A DNA stretch of 48,064 nt from positions 1-48,064 of the forward strand of contig DASTBT010000108.1 in NCBI GenBank assembly GCA_035711865.1, written 5' to 3'. The DNA is from JAOUEA01 sp035711865 (lineage in GTDB: Bacteria; Actinomycetota; UBA4738; HRBIN12). This document shows, one piece after another, positions 15,618-25,591 of this stretch. Position 1 is the first letter of the stretch, and each line of letters opens with the position of its first letter. A model generated the notes under the pieces. That model had not been told where the DNA came from, made no database searches, and worked only from the letters and a program-made list of their open reading frames with translations. Both the position numbers and the translations under genes were made by a program.

Positions 15618-18107
15618 ATGGTTGACAGCAAGCCGGGCAAAAAGGCACGCCTCAGAGCCGCGCGGTCCGAGCTCGAAGCCGCCCTCGACGCCCAACGAGC
15701 GCTGGCCAGCCGCATCGCGGAGCTCGAGTCGCGCCGAGCCGGGTCCGCCGAGGGGTCGCTGGTTCCTCACGACGACATCTTCGACCTCGCGAACCGTCTC
15801 GCCGCCTCGGAGCAGGCGCTCAAGGCTTCCCAGCAGACGGAGGCGGAGGCAACGGCGACCGCGGCCGCCTCCGAAGCCCTGTTGGCGGCCGCCGGAGACC
15901 GGCTCGCGGAGCTCGGTGGCGTCGCCGACCACGCCGATCGCCTCGAGGTCCAGCTCCAGCACGCCACCGGCACGATCGCGCAGCTGAGCGAATCGCTGGA
16001 CCGGACCCGCTCCGAGCTCGAGTCGGCCGTCGAGGCGGCCGACCGCACGCTCGGTGAGGCCCGGGAGGCGCAGGCTGCCGCCGAATCCGCCCGATCCCAG
16101 GCAGATCGAGCTCGGCGGAAGAAAGCACACGCGCTCGAGGAGCTCGACGCCGCCCGGGGCCGGGTCGAACGCGCGGAAGGGGCGGCCTCCAACGCCGAGG
16201 CCGCGCTCGCCGCCGTGCGGGCGGAGCTCGACGAGGTGCGGACGTCGGCCGACCGGGCAGCCGAGGAAGCGGCCACCGCACTCCGTGACGCCGATTCCCG
16301 GCTCCTGTCCGCCCAGGCCGAGGTCGACCGCCTCGCGTCCGAGGCGGAGAGGGCCCGCGGCGATGCAGCCGCCGCTCGCGCGCAAGCGGAGGCCGCTCGG
16401 GTAGAGGCAGAGGAGGCCCGAGGCGATGCCCTGCGGGCGTCATCGATCGCCGATGATGCCCGCGTCGCCGCAGCCGCATCCGAGGAACGTGCGTCTGCGG
16501 CGGAACGGGCGTTGGAGGCCGCCGAGGCACGGGCCGCCGAGGCTCAGGGTCACATCGAGGAGCTCCGGGCAACGGTCGCCGACGTGGAAGCCAGGGCCCA
16601 GGTTCTCGATGCCGCCTCGGCCGACGCCGAAGCCCGTGCGGCCTCGGCACAAGCACGTCTCGACGCCGACGATCGAGCGCGAGCCGACGCGGAACAGGCG
16701 GCCGAGGACGCGTCGGCGAAGATCGACCAGCTCGCCTCGGCGATCGTCGAACTCGAAACCGCAGCCGTTCAGCGCGAGCTCGAGTCGGAGCGGTTGCAGG
16801 CTGAGGTCGCCTCGCTTCGGGAGGAGAAGGGTCGAGACACCGCCGACGGTGAGACCTCCCTCGAGGCGGCGAACGAGAAGGCCGAAGCGGCCGAGCGGCG
16901 GGCCATCGAGGCGGAGGCAGCCCGCGATGCCGCCGCCGAGGAAGCCCGCGCCGCCCTTCGGGCGTCGGACACGGCCGTGGCCGACCTCCGCACGGAGCTG
17001 GAAGTCCTCCGGACCGAACGGACCGTGTTGCAGGCGGACCTTCAGCAGCACCAGGACGCCGGGAGCGAACTCACCGCGGTCACCGCCCAGCTCGACGAGG
17101 CCGTCTCGGTGGACAAGATCCACGCGCAGGCCGACGAGGCATGGGCCGCCGCGACGGCCGCCGACGAGCGTGCCACATCGGCCGAGCGGCGGGCGGCCGA
17201 GGCAGAGGCCGCGCGGGGCGCGGCTGCAGAGGGGACGCGCGCTGCCGAGATGACGCGCGAGGCGCTCCAGGCTTCGGAACAGGCCAACGCCGAGCTTCGT
17301 GAGGAGTTGGAGTCCCTTCGGCTCGACGCCGACGCGCGGGCCGCGGAGCAGGAACGGCTCTCCGTTGCGGACGCCGAGCTCGAGGCCCTCACCGCCCGGC
17401 TCGAGGCGGCGAACGTGAACGCGGCAGAGGCTGCTGCGCGAGCGAGCGAGGCTGAGGATCGACTCAGGGAGCTCGATGCGGCACGACGAGACGGCCCGCA
17501 GACGGCCCCGTCGCCTCCAGAGACCGGAGGCGATCTCAGGGCCGAGATCGCGGACCTCGAGGCTCGGTTGGAGCAGAGCGAGGCGCGGGCCCGGAGCGCC
17601 TACGCCGCGACCGAGGCCGCCGAAGCCGCGCTCAGGATGGCGAAGGAGCAAGGGATCATCTCGTCGACACACACCGACGAGGAGTACCGGAAGCTCCGCA
17701 GCCGGCTGGACGACATGACCCGCCGAGCCGACGACGCCCAGCAGGCGCTCCGCACGGCCGAGGCCGACCTCGCCGCGCTCCGCGCCGGTGTCGAGCCCGA
17801 CGCCGTGACCGACCCGCTCGATGCGGTCGCCCCGGTCCATTCCCGCGACGACGCGGCGTCCGCCGTCGAAGCCGACCCGCACCAGGATGTGGACTCGGAC
17901 GAGCCCGACGGCAAGCATGCCGGGGACGGGGGCGAGCCCGGCGAACGGCCGGTCGAGGGCGAGGGTGAGCCGGCCTCGGTCGCCTCGGGTGACCCGGCCG
18001 GCGACACCTGGGCCGCGAGCACGCAGCCTTCGCGGGGGCTCAGCCTCCGGAGGTTCGCCGGCGTCGGCGGGAGGAAGAGCCGGGGAGGCGACGGCGCCAA
18101 CCGTTGA
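15618..18107 (+). CDS. Very long alanine/glutamate-rich coiled-coil protein of unknown function
   Basis: An 829-residue protein that I do not recognise. From about residue 10 to 720 it is almost unbroken heptad-like sequence rich in Ala, Glu, Arg and Leu (for instance AEAAERRAIEAEAARDAAAE), predicting a rod about 100 nm long if a single helix. A segment near residues 420-515 recurs about 97 residues later, a likely internal duplication. Residues from about 725 are acidic, Pro/Gly-rich and disordered, ending in a basic cluster (SLRRFAGVGGRKSRGG). There is no signal peptide, membrane span or catalytic motif. The ATG at 15618 has a ribosome site (GGAGGA). It could be a cytoskeletal or chromosome-organising scaffold of the Scy/FilP/DivIVA kind, but that is a guess. 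It converges on rny with a 7-base gap. Confidence 0.8.
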   Translation: MVDSKPGKKARLRAARSELEAALDAQRALASRIAELESRRAGSAEGSLVPHDDIFDLANRLAASEQALKASQQTEAEATATAAASEALLAAAGDRLAELGGVADHADRLEVQLQHATGTIAQLSESLDRTRSELESAVEAADRTLGEAREAQAAAESARSQADRARRKKAHALEELDAARGRVERAEGAASNAEAALAAVRAELDEVRTSADRAAEEAATALRDADSRLLSAQAEVDRLASEAERARGDAAAARAQAEAARVEAEEARGDALRASSIADDARVAAAASEERASAAERALEAAEARAAEAQGHIEELRATVADVEARAQVLDAASADAEARAASAQARLDADDRARADAEQAAEDASAKIDQLASAIVELETAAVQRELESERLQAEVASLREEKGRDTADGETSLEAANEKAEAAERRAIEAEAARDAAAEEARAALRASDTAVADLRTELEVLRTERTVLQADLQQHQDAGSELTAVTAQLDEAVSVDKIHAQADEAWAAATAADERATSAERRAAEAEAARGAAAEGTRAAEMTREALQASEQANAELREELESLRLDADARAAEQERLSVADAELEALTARLEAANVNAAEAAARASEAEDRLRELDAARRDGPQTAPSPPETGGDLRAEIADLEARLEQSEARARSAYAATEAAEAALRMAKEQGIISSTHTDEEYRKLRSRLDDMTRRADDAQQALRTAEADLAALRAGVEPDAVTDPLDAVAPVHSRDDAASAVEADPHQDVDSDEPDGKHAGDGGEPGERPVEGEGEPASVASGDPAGDTWAASTQPSRGLSLRRFAGVGGRKSRGGDGANR

Positions 18108-18114
18108 TCGCCAA

Positions 18115-19647
18115 TCAGCGGGCGTATTCGGTCGCCCTGGTCTCGCGGACCACGGTGATGCGGATCTGACCGGGATACTGGAGCTCTTCCTCGACCTCCT
18201 TCGCGATGTCGCGCGCGATCACCTGAGCCTGGATGTCGTCGACGTCAACGGGCTCGACCATCACGCGGACCTCGCGCCCCGCCTGCATCGCGAACGTCTT
18301 GACCACACCCGGGTGCGTCATGCAGATCTCCTCGAGCCGTTCGAGGCGCTTCACGTAGGTCTCCAGCGACTCACGCCGGGCGCCCGGGCGGCCGCCACTG
18401 ATGCCATCGGCGATCTGCGCGAGCACGGCGTCGATCGTGTGTTGTTCCACCTCGCCGTGATGTGACTCGATGCAGTGCACGACTTGCTGGGATTCACCCA
18501 AGCGCCGGGCGATCTCGGCGCCGATGATCGCATGCGATCCTTCCACCTCGTGCGTCACGGCCTTCCCGATGTCGTGCAGGAACGCGCCACGTTTGACGAC
18601 CGTCGGGTCCACACCGATCTCCGCCGCGAGGCTGCCGGCGATGTGGGCGGACTCCACGAGGTGGCGCAACACGTTCTGCCCATACGACGTGCGGTACTGG
18701 AGCCTGCCCAGCAGTCTGATCATCTCGGGATGGATGTCGGTCATGCCGACCTCGGTGACGGCGTCCTCACCGGCACGACGCACCTGCTCCTCCAGCGCTC
18801 GCTGGGATCGCTCATGGACCTCCTCGATGCGAGCGGGGTGGATGCGCCCGTCCTCGACGAGCTTGCCCAGCGTCATGCGCGCCGCCTCCCTGCGAACCGG
18901 GTCGAAGCAGGAGAGCACGACGGCCTCAGGGGTGTCGTCGATGATGAGGTTCACACCCGTGACGGACTCGAACGCCCGGATGTTGCGCCCCTCGCGGCCG
19001 ATGATCCGACCCTTCATGTCCTCGCTCGGCAGAGCGAACACGCTCACGGTGGATTCGGCGGTCTGCTCGGAAGCCACGCGCTGGATCGCGATCGTGACGA
19101 TCTTGCGAGCGCGCTCGTCGCCCTCCTCGCGCGCCCGCTGCTCGATCTCGCGCACTTGGCTCATCGCCGCGCGCTTCGCTTCGTCAACGACCTGCGCCAT
19201 CAGCTGGTCGCGGGCTTCGGCGGACGTGAGTCCGGCGATCCTCTCGAGCTGGGCCCGATGTAGCTCGGTGGCCTTCTCGAGCTGGCCCCGCACGTAGGTC
19301 AGCTTGCCCTCGCGTTCCTCCAGGTCGAGCGCGCGGCGATCCGCACGTTCCGCCTTCGCCTTCAGCTCGGCCTCGGACTCCGCCATGCGCCGCTCCTGGC
19401 GCCCGATCTCATCGCGGCGGCCGCGGATGTCGTCGTCCGCCTCACGGCGCATCGTGGCGATCTCGTCCTTGGCCTCGGCAAGCATCCGCTTCGAAGCCGC
19501 GTCGGCTTCCCGCTCGGTATCCAGCAACATCTTCTGCGCGCGCGATTCGACGCTCTGCGCGTTGGTCGCGGCGACCGACTTCCGGTACAGGACGCCGCAG
19601 GCGAAGCCGAGCAGAAGCCCGGCGAGGGCGGTCAGCACAGGGACCAT
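18115..19647 (-). CDS. rny: Ribonuclease Y
   Basis: A membrane-anchored endoribonuclease that starts decay of many mRNAs. The 510-residue product begins with one transmembrane helix (VPVLTALAGLLLGFACGVLYR). It continues with a long coiled coil (about 30-200), then a KH domain with GRIIGREGRNIRAFESVTGVNLIIDDTPEAV (about 210-270). The HD domain with metal-binding HDIGKAVTHEVEGSHA near residue 360 and the family C-terminus follow. Length and order match RNase Y. The ATG at 19647 is chosen because GGAGGAG lies 5 bases upstream. RNase Y is common in Firmicutes but patchy in actinobacteria. It has its own promoter and a leader of about 215 bases. Confidence 0.96.
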   Translation of the reverse strand: MVPVLTALAGLLLGFACGVLYRKSVAATNAQSVESRAQKMLLDTEREADAASKRMLAEAKDEIATMRREADDDIRGRRDEIGRQERRMAESEAELKAKAERADRRALDLEEREGKLTYVRGQLEKATELHRAQLERIAGLTSAEARDQLMAQVVDEAKRAAMSQVREIEQRAREEGDERARKIVTIAIQRVASEQTAESTVSVFALPSEDMKGRIIGREGRNIRAFESVTGVNLIIDDTPEAVVLSCFDPVRREAARMTLGKLVEDGRIHPARIEEVHERSQRALEEQVRRAGEDAVTEVGMTDIHPEMIRLLGRLQYRTSYGQNVLRHLVESAHIAGSLAAEIGVDPTVVKRGAFLHDIGKAVTHEVEGSHAIIGAEIARRLGESQQVVHCIESHHGEVEQHTIDAVLAQIADGISGGRPGARRESLETYVKRLERLEEICMTHPGVVKTFAMQAGREVRVMVEPVDVDDIQAQVIARDIAKEVEEELQYPGQIRITVVRETRATEYAR

Positions 19648-19870
19648 GGCTCTCCTCCACAAACCTCGTCAGACGATGTTTGCGAGAAGGACCCTCCGGT
19701 CCGCGTTCGTGGATCAGTCGCTGAGTGCGAGCATGTGGACTATCGAGCGCCCCCGGTTCGGCTCAGGTCGGCTGCGCTCATCGGTTGGGTTCTCGGGTGC
19801 AAGGTCGGAAGCTCGCTCACAGGTGGGCTCGTCTGAACGTGGTGTCGGAAGTGTTCCTCTCGTGGACACG

Positions 19871-19899
19871 ATGCTACGGCCGCACCGAGCGCGAGGCAA
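19871..19899 (-). promoter_or_regulatory. Probable rny promoter followed by a long leader
   Basis: Minus-strand TTGCCT (19899-19894), 17-base spacer, TAGCAT (19876-19871). Transcription would start near 19864, leaving about 215 untranslated bases before the rny ATG. The leader contains a GGACC-GGAG-GGTCC hairpin (about 19691-19704) shortly before the ribosome site. No gene is evident in this stretch. Confidence 0.5.
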
Positions 19900-19911
19900 G
19901 GTCCCTTCGCC

Positions 19912-20421
19912 CTAGGTCGGGTCGTCGACCCCGAGCGCCCTGCGGGCCGCCGAGCGAGCCAGGTCGGGCGCGTAGCCCCGGCGCATCAGGAACGAGCTGA
20001 GGCGGCCGAACGCCTTCGCGGGCTCCAGCCCCTCGAGCCGGGGCGTTCGCGAGCGCGCCAGCCCGAGCGCGCGTTCTTGCTCGTCGTCGACCATCTCATC
20101 GATCGCCTGCTCGACCAGGTCGGGTGCGATGCCTTTGGCCATCAAGCCGCTCGCCACGGCGCGCCGCCCGGCCCGGCGCGAGCCGAACTGATGCTCCGCC
20201 ATCTGCCGGGCGAACGCCAGATCATCGATCAGGCCGACCCGCTCGAGCCGGTCGAGCACGTCGCGGACCTCGCCTGCGTCGAAGCCCGCCGCGAGCAGGC
20301 GCCGCTCGAGCTCCCGGCGGGCACGTGGACGCACCGCCAAGAGCCCGAGGGCTCGGTCGTGGCAGCTCTTCTTTGGTCGTTCGACCCGACCGGGGGCGCG
20401 GCGACCCGAGGTGGCGGACAC
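19912..20421 (-). CDS. recX: Regulatory protein RecX
   Basis: Modulates RecA by capping or destabilising its filament. The 169-residue all-helical product is built from three-helix repeats typical of RecX: ALGLLAVRPRARRELERRLLAAGF, VLDRLERVGLIDDLAFARQMAEHQ and LSSFLMRRGYAPDLARSAARRAL. The GTG at 20421 lies 4 bases after the recA stop, and its ribosome site (TAGGAG) includes that stop codon, so translation is coupled to recA. Confidence 0.92.
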   Translation of the reverse strand: MSATSGRRAPGRVERPKKSCHDRALGLLAVRPRARRELERRLLAAGFDAGEVRDVLDRLERVGLIDDLAFARQMAEHQFGSRRAGRRAVASGLMAKGIAPDLVEQAIDEMVDDEQERALGLARSRTPRLEGLEPAKAFGRLSSFLMRRGYAPDLARSAARRALGVDDPT

Positions 20422-20425
20422 GCTC

Positions 20426-21535
<1,110 letters not shown>

Positions 21536-21682
21536 CGTCTCCTCCTTGTCTTCGCCGGTCCTGCGGCCCTCCGCCCGACGGCGAGGAGGTGCCGTGCGAG
21601 CCCGTTCTCCGGTCGGAACGCGCACGCTACCCGGCAGCTCTGACATAAGTTACACGTCTGTGATCCGTTCCGCGTCGACGCC

Positions 21683-21711
21683 ACGGTATCCGAACACGTG
21701 TTCGAGCGCAA
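21683..21711 (-). promoter_or_regulatory. recA promoter with embedded SOS box
   Basis: Minus-strand TTGCGC (-35, 21711-21706), 17-base spacer, TACCGT (-10, 21688-21683). The spacer is TCGAACACGTGTTCGGA and contains the fully symmetric LexA operator CGAACACGTGTTCG (21691-21704). The leader to the GTG is about 140 bases. Confidence 0.85.
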
Positions 21712-21739
21712 GGAGCTGTCGGCCTCGGTCGATCCTGAC

Positions 21740-22345
21740 CTACGTCGTGGGCGGACCCTCCGAACCAGACAGCGAGAACGCCGCGACTCGTTCGTAGACG
21801 GGCGCCGGACGGCGAAGACGGCTCCGCATGAGCTCCACGGAGCCGACGACGAACCGATCGCTCTCGAGCGGAGTCTCGGCGAACGACGGCGGCAACGGGA
21901 CCGGCGGATCGCTCCGCGCGACGGTCAGGTGTGCGCTGAACGCGCGCTCCTCGGTCGGGAACTTCGGATCGAGCACGGCCGTCACCGCTCGCGCGAGATC
22001 CGCGAACGAGCCGTCGTGGTCCTCGATGCCCACCCAGAGCACACGGGCTCGCCGGGCCGAGGGGAACGCCCCGAGCCCCCGCACGGCACTCTCGAACGGG
22101 GCGATCGAGTTCGCCACCTCCGAAAGTCGATCACTGATCCACGGCTCCAACCGCGGGTCGGTGGACCCGAGGAACCGCAGCGTCACGTGCCAGTTCGAAC
22201 GAGGGGTCCATCGCATCCCCCCAAGCGCGGTTCGCCACGACTCCAGCGCCTCCTCGATCAGTTCGGTCACCTGATCGGGGACCGACACCGCGACGAACAG
22301 CCGATGCGGCTTCGCCTTCGGCTCCGACGCGCGATCGGTCGCCAC
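21740..22345 (-). CDS. thpR: RNA 2',3'-cyclic phosphodiesterase
   Basis: A 2H-superfamily enzyme (former LigT) of 201 residues that opens 2',3'-cyclic phosphates on RNA ends. It has both HxTx catalytic motifs, NWHVTLRFLG (about residue 52) and FSAHLTVARS (about 137), spaced as in the family, and the opening RLFVAVSVPD. It lies between cinA and recA with only 4 bases after the cinA stop, so it is co-transcribed with cinA. The recA promoter lies within and beyond its 3' end. Confidence 0.93.
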   Translation of the reverse strand: MATDRASEPKAKPHRLFVAVSVPDQVTELIEEALESWRTALGGMRWTPRSNWHVTLRFLGSTDPRLEPWISDRLSEVANSIAPFESAVRGLGAFPSARRARVLWVGIEDHDGSFADLARAVTAVLDPKFPTEERAFSAHLTVARSDPPVPLPPSFAETPLESDRFVVGSVELMRSRLRRPAPVYERVAAFSLSGSEGPPTT

Positions 22346-22349
22346 GGCC

Positions 22350-23630
22350 TCAGATGACGTGATCGCTCTCGGGCAGCCTCACGCCCTCGAGGTATCTCCG
22401 CACGAGGTCGAGGCCCGCCTGCTCGGCCCAGCGGATGACCCGGGTGCGATCGCCCGAGGCCACGAACCCCCGAGCATGCGTGCGGTCGTCGGCATCGAGA
22501 GCGATCCAGACGGTTCCGGGCTCGGCGCCGTCGTGAGATGCGGGGCCCGCGGCACCCGACAGCGACAGGGCGATGTCGGCCTCGAACAACCGCCGTGCGC
22601 CCTCGGCCATCTCGACCGCACACTCTCGGCTCACGAGGCCCGGCCCGTCGATCGTCTCGCGGGACACCCCCAAGACGCGGTGCTTCGCCTCGGCGGTGTA
22701 GACGACCGCCGAGCCGATGAACACGTCCGACGAGCCGGGAGCGGCCGTCATGCGGGCGCTGACACTTCCGCCCGTGAGCGACTCCGCACATGTCAACCGC
22801 CGTCCCGCTGCCAGCAACAGCCGCGAGACCGCCTGTTCCAAGGTCTCGTCGTCGAGCGTGAAGACGACATCGCCGAGCCTTTGGTGGACCACTCCGACGA
22901 CCGGATCGATCATCGAGTCCGCCAGCTCCACCGTGTCGGCCTTCGCGGTGACGCGAACCTTCACCTCCCCGGCCGAAGCCAGGTACGCGATGCTGGGGTT
23001 CGCCGATCCTGGGAAGAGATCCGCCAGGATCTCCGCGACCCTCGATTCCCCGATCCCGGTGCACCGCAGGGTTCGAGATCGCACCACGGAACCGCCGATC
23101 CTCTCCGCCACCTCCGGCAGCGCGGTGCCGCGCATCATGGCCATCATCTCGTCGGGCACGCCGGGCACTGCGTAGATCCGGGCCCCGCTCGGGACGTCCG
23201 CGATCAGGCCGGGAGCCGATCCTCGATCGTTCGGGATCGTCCGGGCGCCGACGGGCACGTCTGCCTGCCGCAGGTTGTTCTGGGGCATCGAGCTGCTCGC
23301 GAAGCCCGCGAACCGATCGCGGAGCCATCGCTCCAACGACGGATCCCGCTCGAGCGGAACCCCCATCACCCGGGCGATGGCGTCCCTGGTGATGTCGTCC
23401 TCCGTGGGGCCGAGACCGCCGGTCACGATCACCACATCGCTTCGCGATACCGCGAGATCCAGCACCTCCACGATCCGATCGAAGTTGTCCCCCACGACCT
23501 GATGGAAGAGGACATCGGCGCCGACCTCCGCCAGCCGTTCACCGATCCAACGCGCGTTCGTGTTCGCGATCTGTCCCAGGAGCAGCTCCGTGCCGACCCC
23601 GACAACCTCGACGCGGATCGGCCGGCTCAC
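22350..23630 (-). CDS. cinA: CinA: molybdopterin-binding-like domain plus nicotinamide-nucleotide amidohydrolase
   Basis: A 426-residue two-domain protein. The N-terminal half (to about 170) is the MoaB/MogA-like COG1058 domain (VEVVGVGTELLLGQIANTNARWI; VIVTGGLGPTEDDITRDAIA; YAVPGVPDEMMAMM). The C-terminal half (about 260-420) is the NMN deamidase domain with RRLTCAESLTGGSVSARMTAAPGSS and LSLSGAAGP. It recycles pyridine nucleotides; the competence link of its name is historical. The GTG at 23630 overlaps the stop of the upstream rodZ-like gene (GTGA). It is placed before recA, as in many Gram-positive bacteria. Confidence 0.95.
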   Translation of the reverse strand: MSRPIRVEVVGVGTELLLGQIANTNARWIGERLAEVGADVLFHQVVGDNFDRIVEVLDLAVSRSDVVIVTGGLGPTEDDITRDAIARVMGVPLERDPSLERWLRDRFAGFASSSMPQNNLRQADVPVGARTIPNDRGSAPGLIADVPSGARIYAVPGVPDEMMAMMRGTALPEVAERIGGSVVRSRTLRCTGIGESRVAEILADLFPGSANPSIAYLASAGEVKVRVTAKADTVELADSMIDPVVGVVHQRLGDVVFTLDDETLEQAVSRLLLAAGRRLTCAESLTGGSVSARMTAAPGSSDVFIGSAVVYTAEAKHRVLGVSRETIDGPGLVSRECAVEMAEGARRLFEADIALSLSGAAGPASHDGAEPGTVWIALDADDRTHARGFVASGDRTRVIRWAEQAGLDLVRRYLEGVRLPESDHVI

Positions 23631-24361
23631 GACGCTGTCGTCGATCCCGGGCTCTGCCGGACGTCGAAGTCGTACCGCTGGGTCCACGGTTCCCCGGGCT
23701 CGCCCGGCGCCCCGTAGTCCTTGCCGGCGACCGTCACCTGGACGGCACCCCCGTCCTCGACGGTCAGCACGAGCTCCTCGACAGCCGAGAACGACAGGGT
23801 CTCGCCTTCTTCCATCTGGTGCACCTCGGCGACGCCGTCAACCACGGCGGTGATCGCGACCGCCCGCTGCGCCACGAGCACCGCGTCGATGGTCGAGGCG
23901 ACGCTCGGAGCGGGGGGTGCGGTCGTCGGAATCTCCGCGGGCGCCGGAGCGCCTCGGTCGCGAGCCACCAGACCGAAGATCAGCAACAGTGCGACGAGCA
24001 CCGCTGCCGCGAGGAGCAGGAACCGTTGGTTGTCGCGGATCCGGGTCGCCGCGATCGCGCGCTCGACGCGCCCGAGTCCCTCGGGAGGCGGGGGGGCAGA
24101 CGGCTCCCGTGCGTGTTGATCGTAGGCCCCGAGCACCTTGGCGGGACTCAGGCCCACATACTGTGCGTAGGTTCTCAGGGCTCCCCGGACGAACGCATCG
24201 CTCGGAAGCGCCTCGAAGTCCTCGGACTCGAGAGCGGCGAGCTGATCGACCCGGAGCTTCGTGTCGCGCGCGACCTCGTCGAGCGAGAGCTCGCAGATGT
24301 GCCGTGCCTTCTCGAGCGCCGGACCGATCCCGATGGTTCGTTCGAGCGATGTGCCGGCCAT
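23627..24361 (-). CDS. RodZ-like protein: HTH domain, membrane helix, external domain
   Basis: A 244-residue single-pass membrane protein. Residues 12-85 form a cytoplasmic Cro/C1-type helix-turn-helix (LEKARHICELSLDEVARDTKLRVDQLAALES...VRGALRTYAQYVGL). A basic stretch, one transmembrane helix (FLLLAAAVLVALLLIFGLVA, about 113-132), a Pro/Ala linker and an extracytoplasmic beta domain of the DUF4115 type (about 155-235) follow. This is the RodZ layout, where the HTH docks MreB. No mreB is in the window, so a link to elongation is inferred from the family. The -10 TATCAT lies 12 bases before the ATG and almost abuts the divergent ppa promoter. Confidence 0.85.
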   Translation of the reverse strand: MAGTSLERTIGIGPALEKARHICELSLDEVARDTKLRVDQLAALESEDFEALPSDAFVRGALRTYAQYVGLSPAKVLGAYDQHAREPSAPPPPEGLGRVERAIAATRIRDNQRFLLLAAAVLVALLLIFGLVARDRGAPAPAEIPTTAPPAPSVASTIDAVLVAQRAVAITAVVDGVAEVHQMEEGETLSFSAVEELVLTVEDGGAVQVTVAGKDYGAPGEPGEPWTQRYDFDVRQSPGSTTAS

Positions 24362-24373
24362 GGGAACCCACGG

Positions 24374-24392
24374 ATGATAGCGCCGCTACACT
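24374..24392. promoter_or_regulatory. Back-to-back -10 elements of the rodZ-like gene and ppa
   Basis: On the minus strand TATCAT (24379-24374) precedes the rodZ-like ATG by 12 bases. On the plus strand TACACT (24387-24392) precedes the ppa ATG by 7 bases. The two hexamers are only 7 bases apart, so RNA polymerase cannot occupy both promoters at once. Confidence 0.55.
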
Positions 24393-24399
24393 CCTGCGC

Positions 24400-24888
24400 A
24401 TGGTCGAGAACTCCCTCACCGTGATCGTCGAGATCCCGAAGGGATCTCGGAACAAGTACGAGATGGACCACGAGACCGGCGAGATCGTGCTCGACCGGAT
24501 GCTGTTCACGTCGATGCAGTACCCGGCCGACTACGGGTTCATCGAGGGAACCCTCGGCGGCGACGGCGACGCGCTCGACGCGCTCGTGTTCGTCGGCGAG
24601 CCGACGTTCCCGGGATGTCGGATCAACGCCCGGCCGATCGGCCTGTTCCGCATGACCGACGAGAAGGGCCAGGACGAGAAGATCCTGTGTGTGCCCTTCC
24701 GTGACCCGATCTGGTCGCACGTCGACGACCTCGCCGGCCTGCCGATGACGCTGCTGAACGAGATCGAGCACTTCTTCCAGGTCTACAAGGACCTCGAAGG
24801 TGAGAAGGTCAGCACCGAGGGATTCGAGGACCGGGACTCGGCCGAGCGGGTGATCGCCGAAGCGAGGACCAGGGCGACCGAGGGATGA
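24400..24888 (+). CDS. ppa: Inorganic pyrophosphatase (family I)
   Basis: Soluble Mg2+-dependent hydrolase of pyrophosphate. The 162-residue product shows the family I active site: IPKGSRNKYEMD (Lys, Glu), YPADYGFIEGTLGGDGDALDALVF with the DxDxxD metal motif (GDGDALDAL), and FRDPIWSHVDDL. Length is that of bacterial family I enzymes. The plus-strand start at 24400 follows a -10 TACACT by 7 bases, so the transcript is probably leaderless. The stop overlaps the acetyltransferase start (ATGA). Confidence 0.97.
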   Translation: MVENSLTVIVEIPKGSRNKYEMDHETGEIVLDRMLFTSMQYPADYGFIEGTLGGDGDALDALVFVGEPTFPGCRINARPIGLFRMTDEKGQDEKILCVPFRDPIWSHVDDLAGLPMTLLNEIEHFFQVYKDLEGEKVSTEGFEDRDSAERVIAEARTRATEG

Positions 24889-25466
24889 CCCCGCGGGTCT
24901 CCTTGCGTCTCCCGGTCGAGGCCGATCGGACGGAGTTCATCGAACGCCTCCTGGCCTCGGGCGAGCTGCACGACCCGTGGCTCGAACCCGGCGAACCGGC
25001 GTCGTGGTTCGAACGGCTCCTGGCACGCGGCCGTGGCGAGACGGACCGTTCGCTTCTCGTCTGCGACGCGGACGACGGTTCGATCGCCGGCGTCATGAAC
25101 CTGTCGCATATCGTCATGGGGCGGTTCCGAAGCGCGTTCCTCGGCTACTACGCCTTCGAGCCGTTCGCGGGCCGGGGATACATGCGTGTCGCGATGCCGC
25201 TCTTGCTGCGCCACGCGTTCGACGACCTGGGGCTGCATCGCGTGCAGGCGAACGTGCAACCGGGCAACGAGGCGTCGATCGCACTGGTTCGACGCGCCGG
25301 CTTCCATCGCGAGGGCTTCTCTCCCCGGTACCTGTTCATCAGGGGCGCATGGCGAGATCACGAGCAGTGGGTGATGCTCGCCGAGAACTTCGAGCCGGAC
25401 GGGCACGAGGGGGACGGCCTCGGCGGCAGCGACGGGCTCGGCGGTGCTGTACGAGAGCCGACCTAA
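24885..25466 (+). CDS. GNAT acetyltransferase, RimJ/RimL type
   Basis: A 193-residue acetyl-CoA-dependent N-acetyltransferase. It follows the RimJ layout: N-terminal LRLPVEADRTEFIERLL, GVMNLSHIVMGRFRSAFLGYYAFEPFAGRGYM with the pyrophosphate-binding RGxxM turn (about 75-103), and the helix-strand LGLHRVQANVQPGNEASIALVRRAGFHREG, the usual motif A/B end. A Gly/Asp-rich tail (about 170-193) is not part of the fold. The acceptor could be a ribosomal protein N-terminus or a small amine; it cannot be told from sequence. Coupled to ppa by a 4-base overlap. Confidence 0.88.
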   Translation: MTPRVSLRLPVEADRTEFIERLLASGELHDPWLEPGEPASWFERLLARGRGETDRSLLVCDADDGSIAGVMNLSHIVMGRFRSAFLGYYAFEPFAGRGYMRVAMPLLLRHAFDDLGLHRVQANVQPGNEASIALVRRAGFHREGFSPRYLFIRGAWRDHEQWVMLAENFEPDGHEGDGLGGSDGLGGAVREPT

Positions 25467-25591
25467 GCCCGCGGTCGCGTGAATACCGACTTCCGGCTGC
25501 CCCCGACGCAGGAATCACCGACTTTCGCCCGGCGCGACCCGGGTGCTCGGGGGATTACTCTGCGCCGACGAGGGGGAATGAAACCGTGCTG

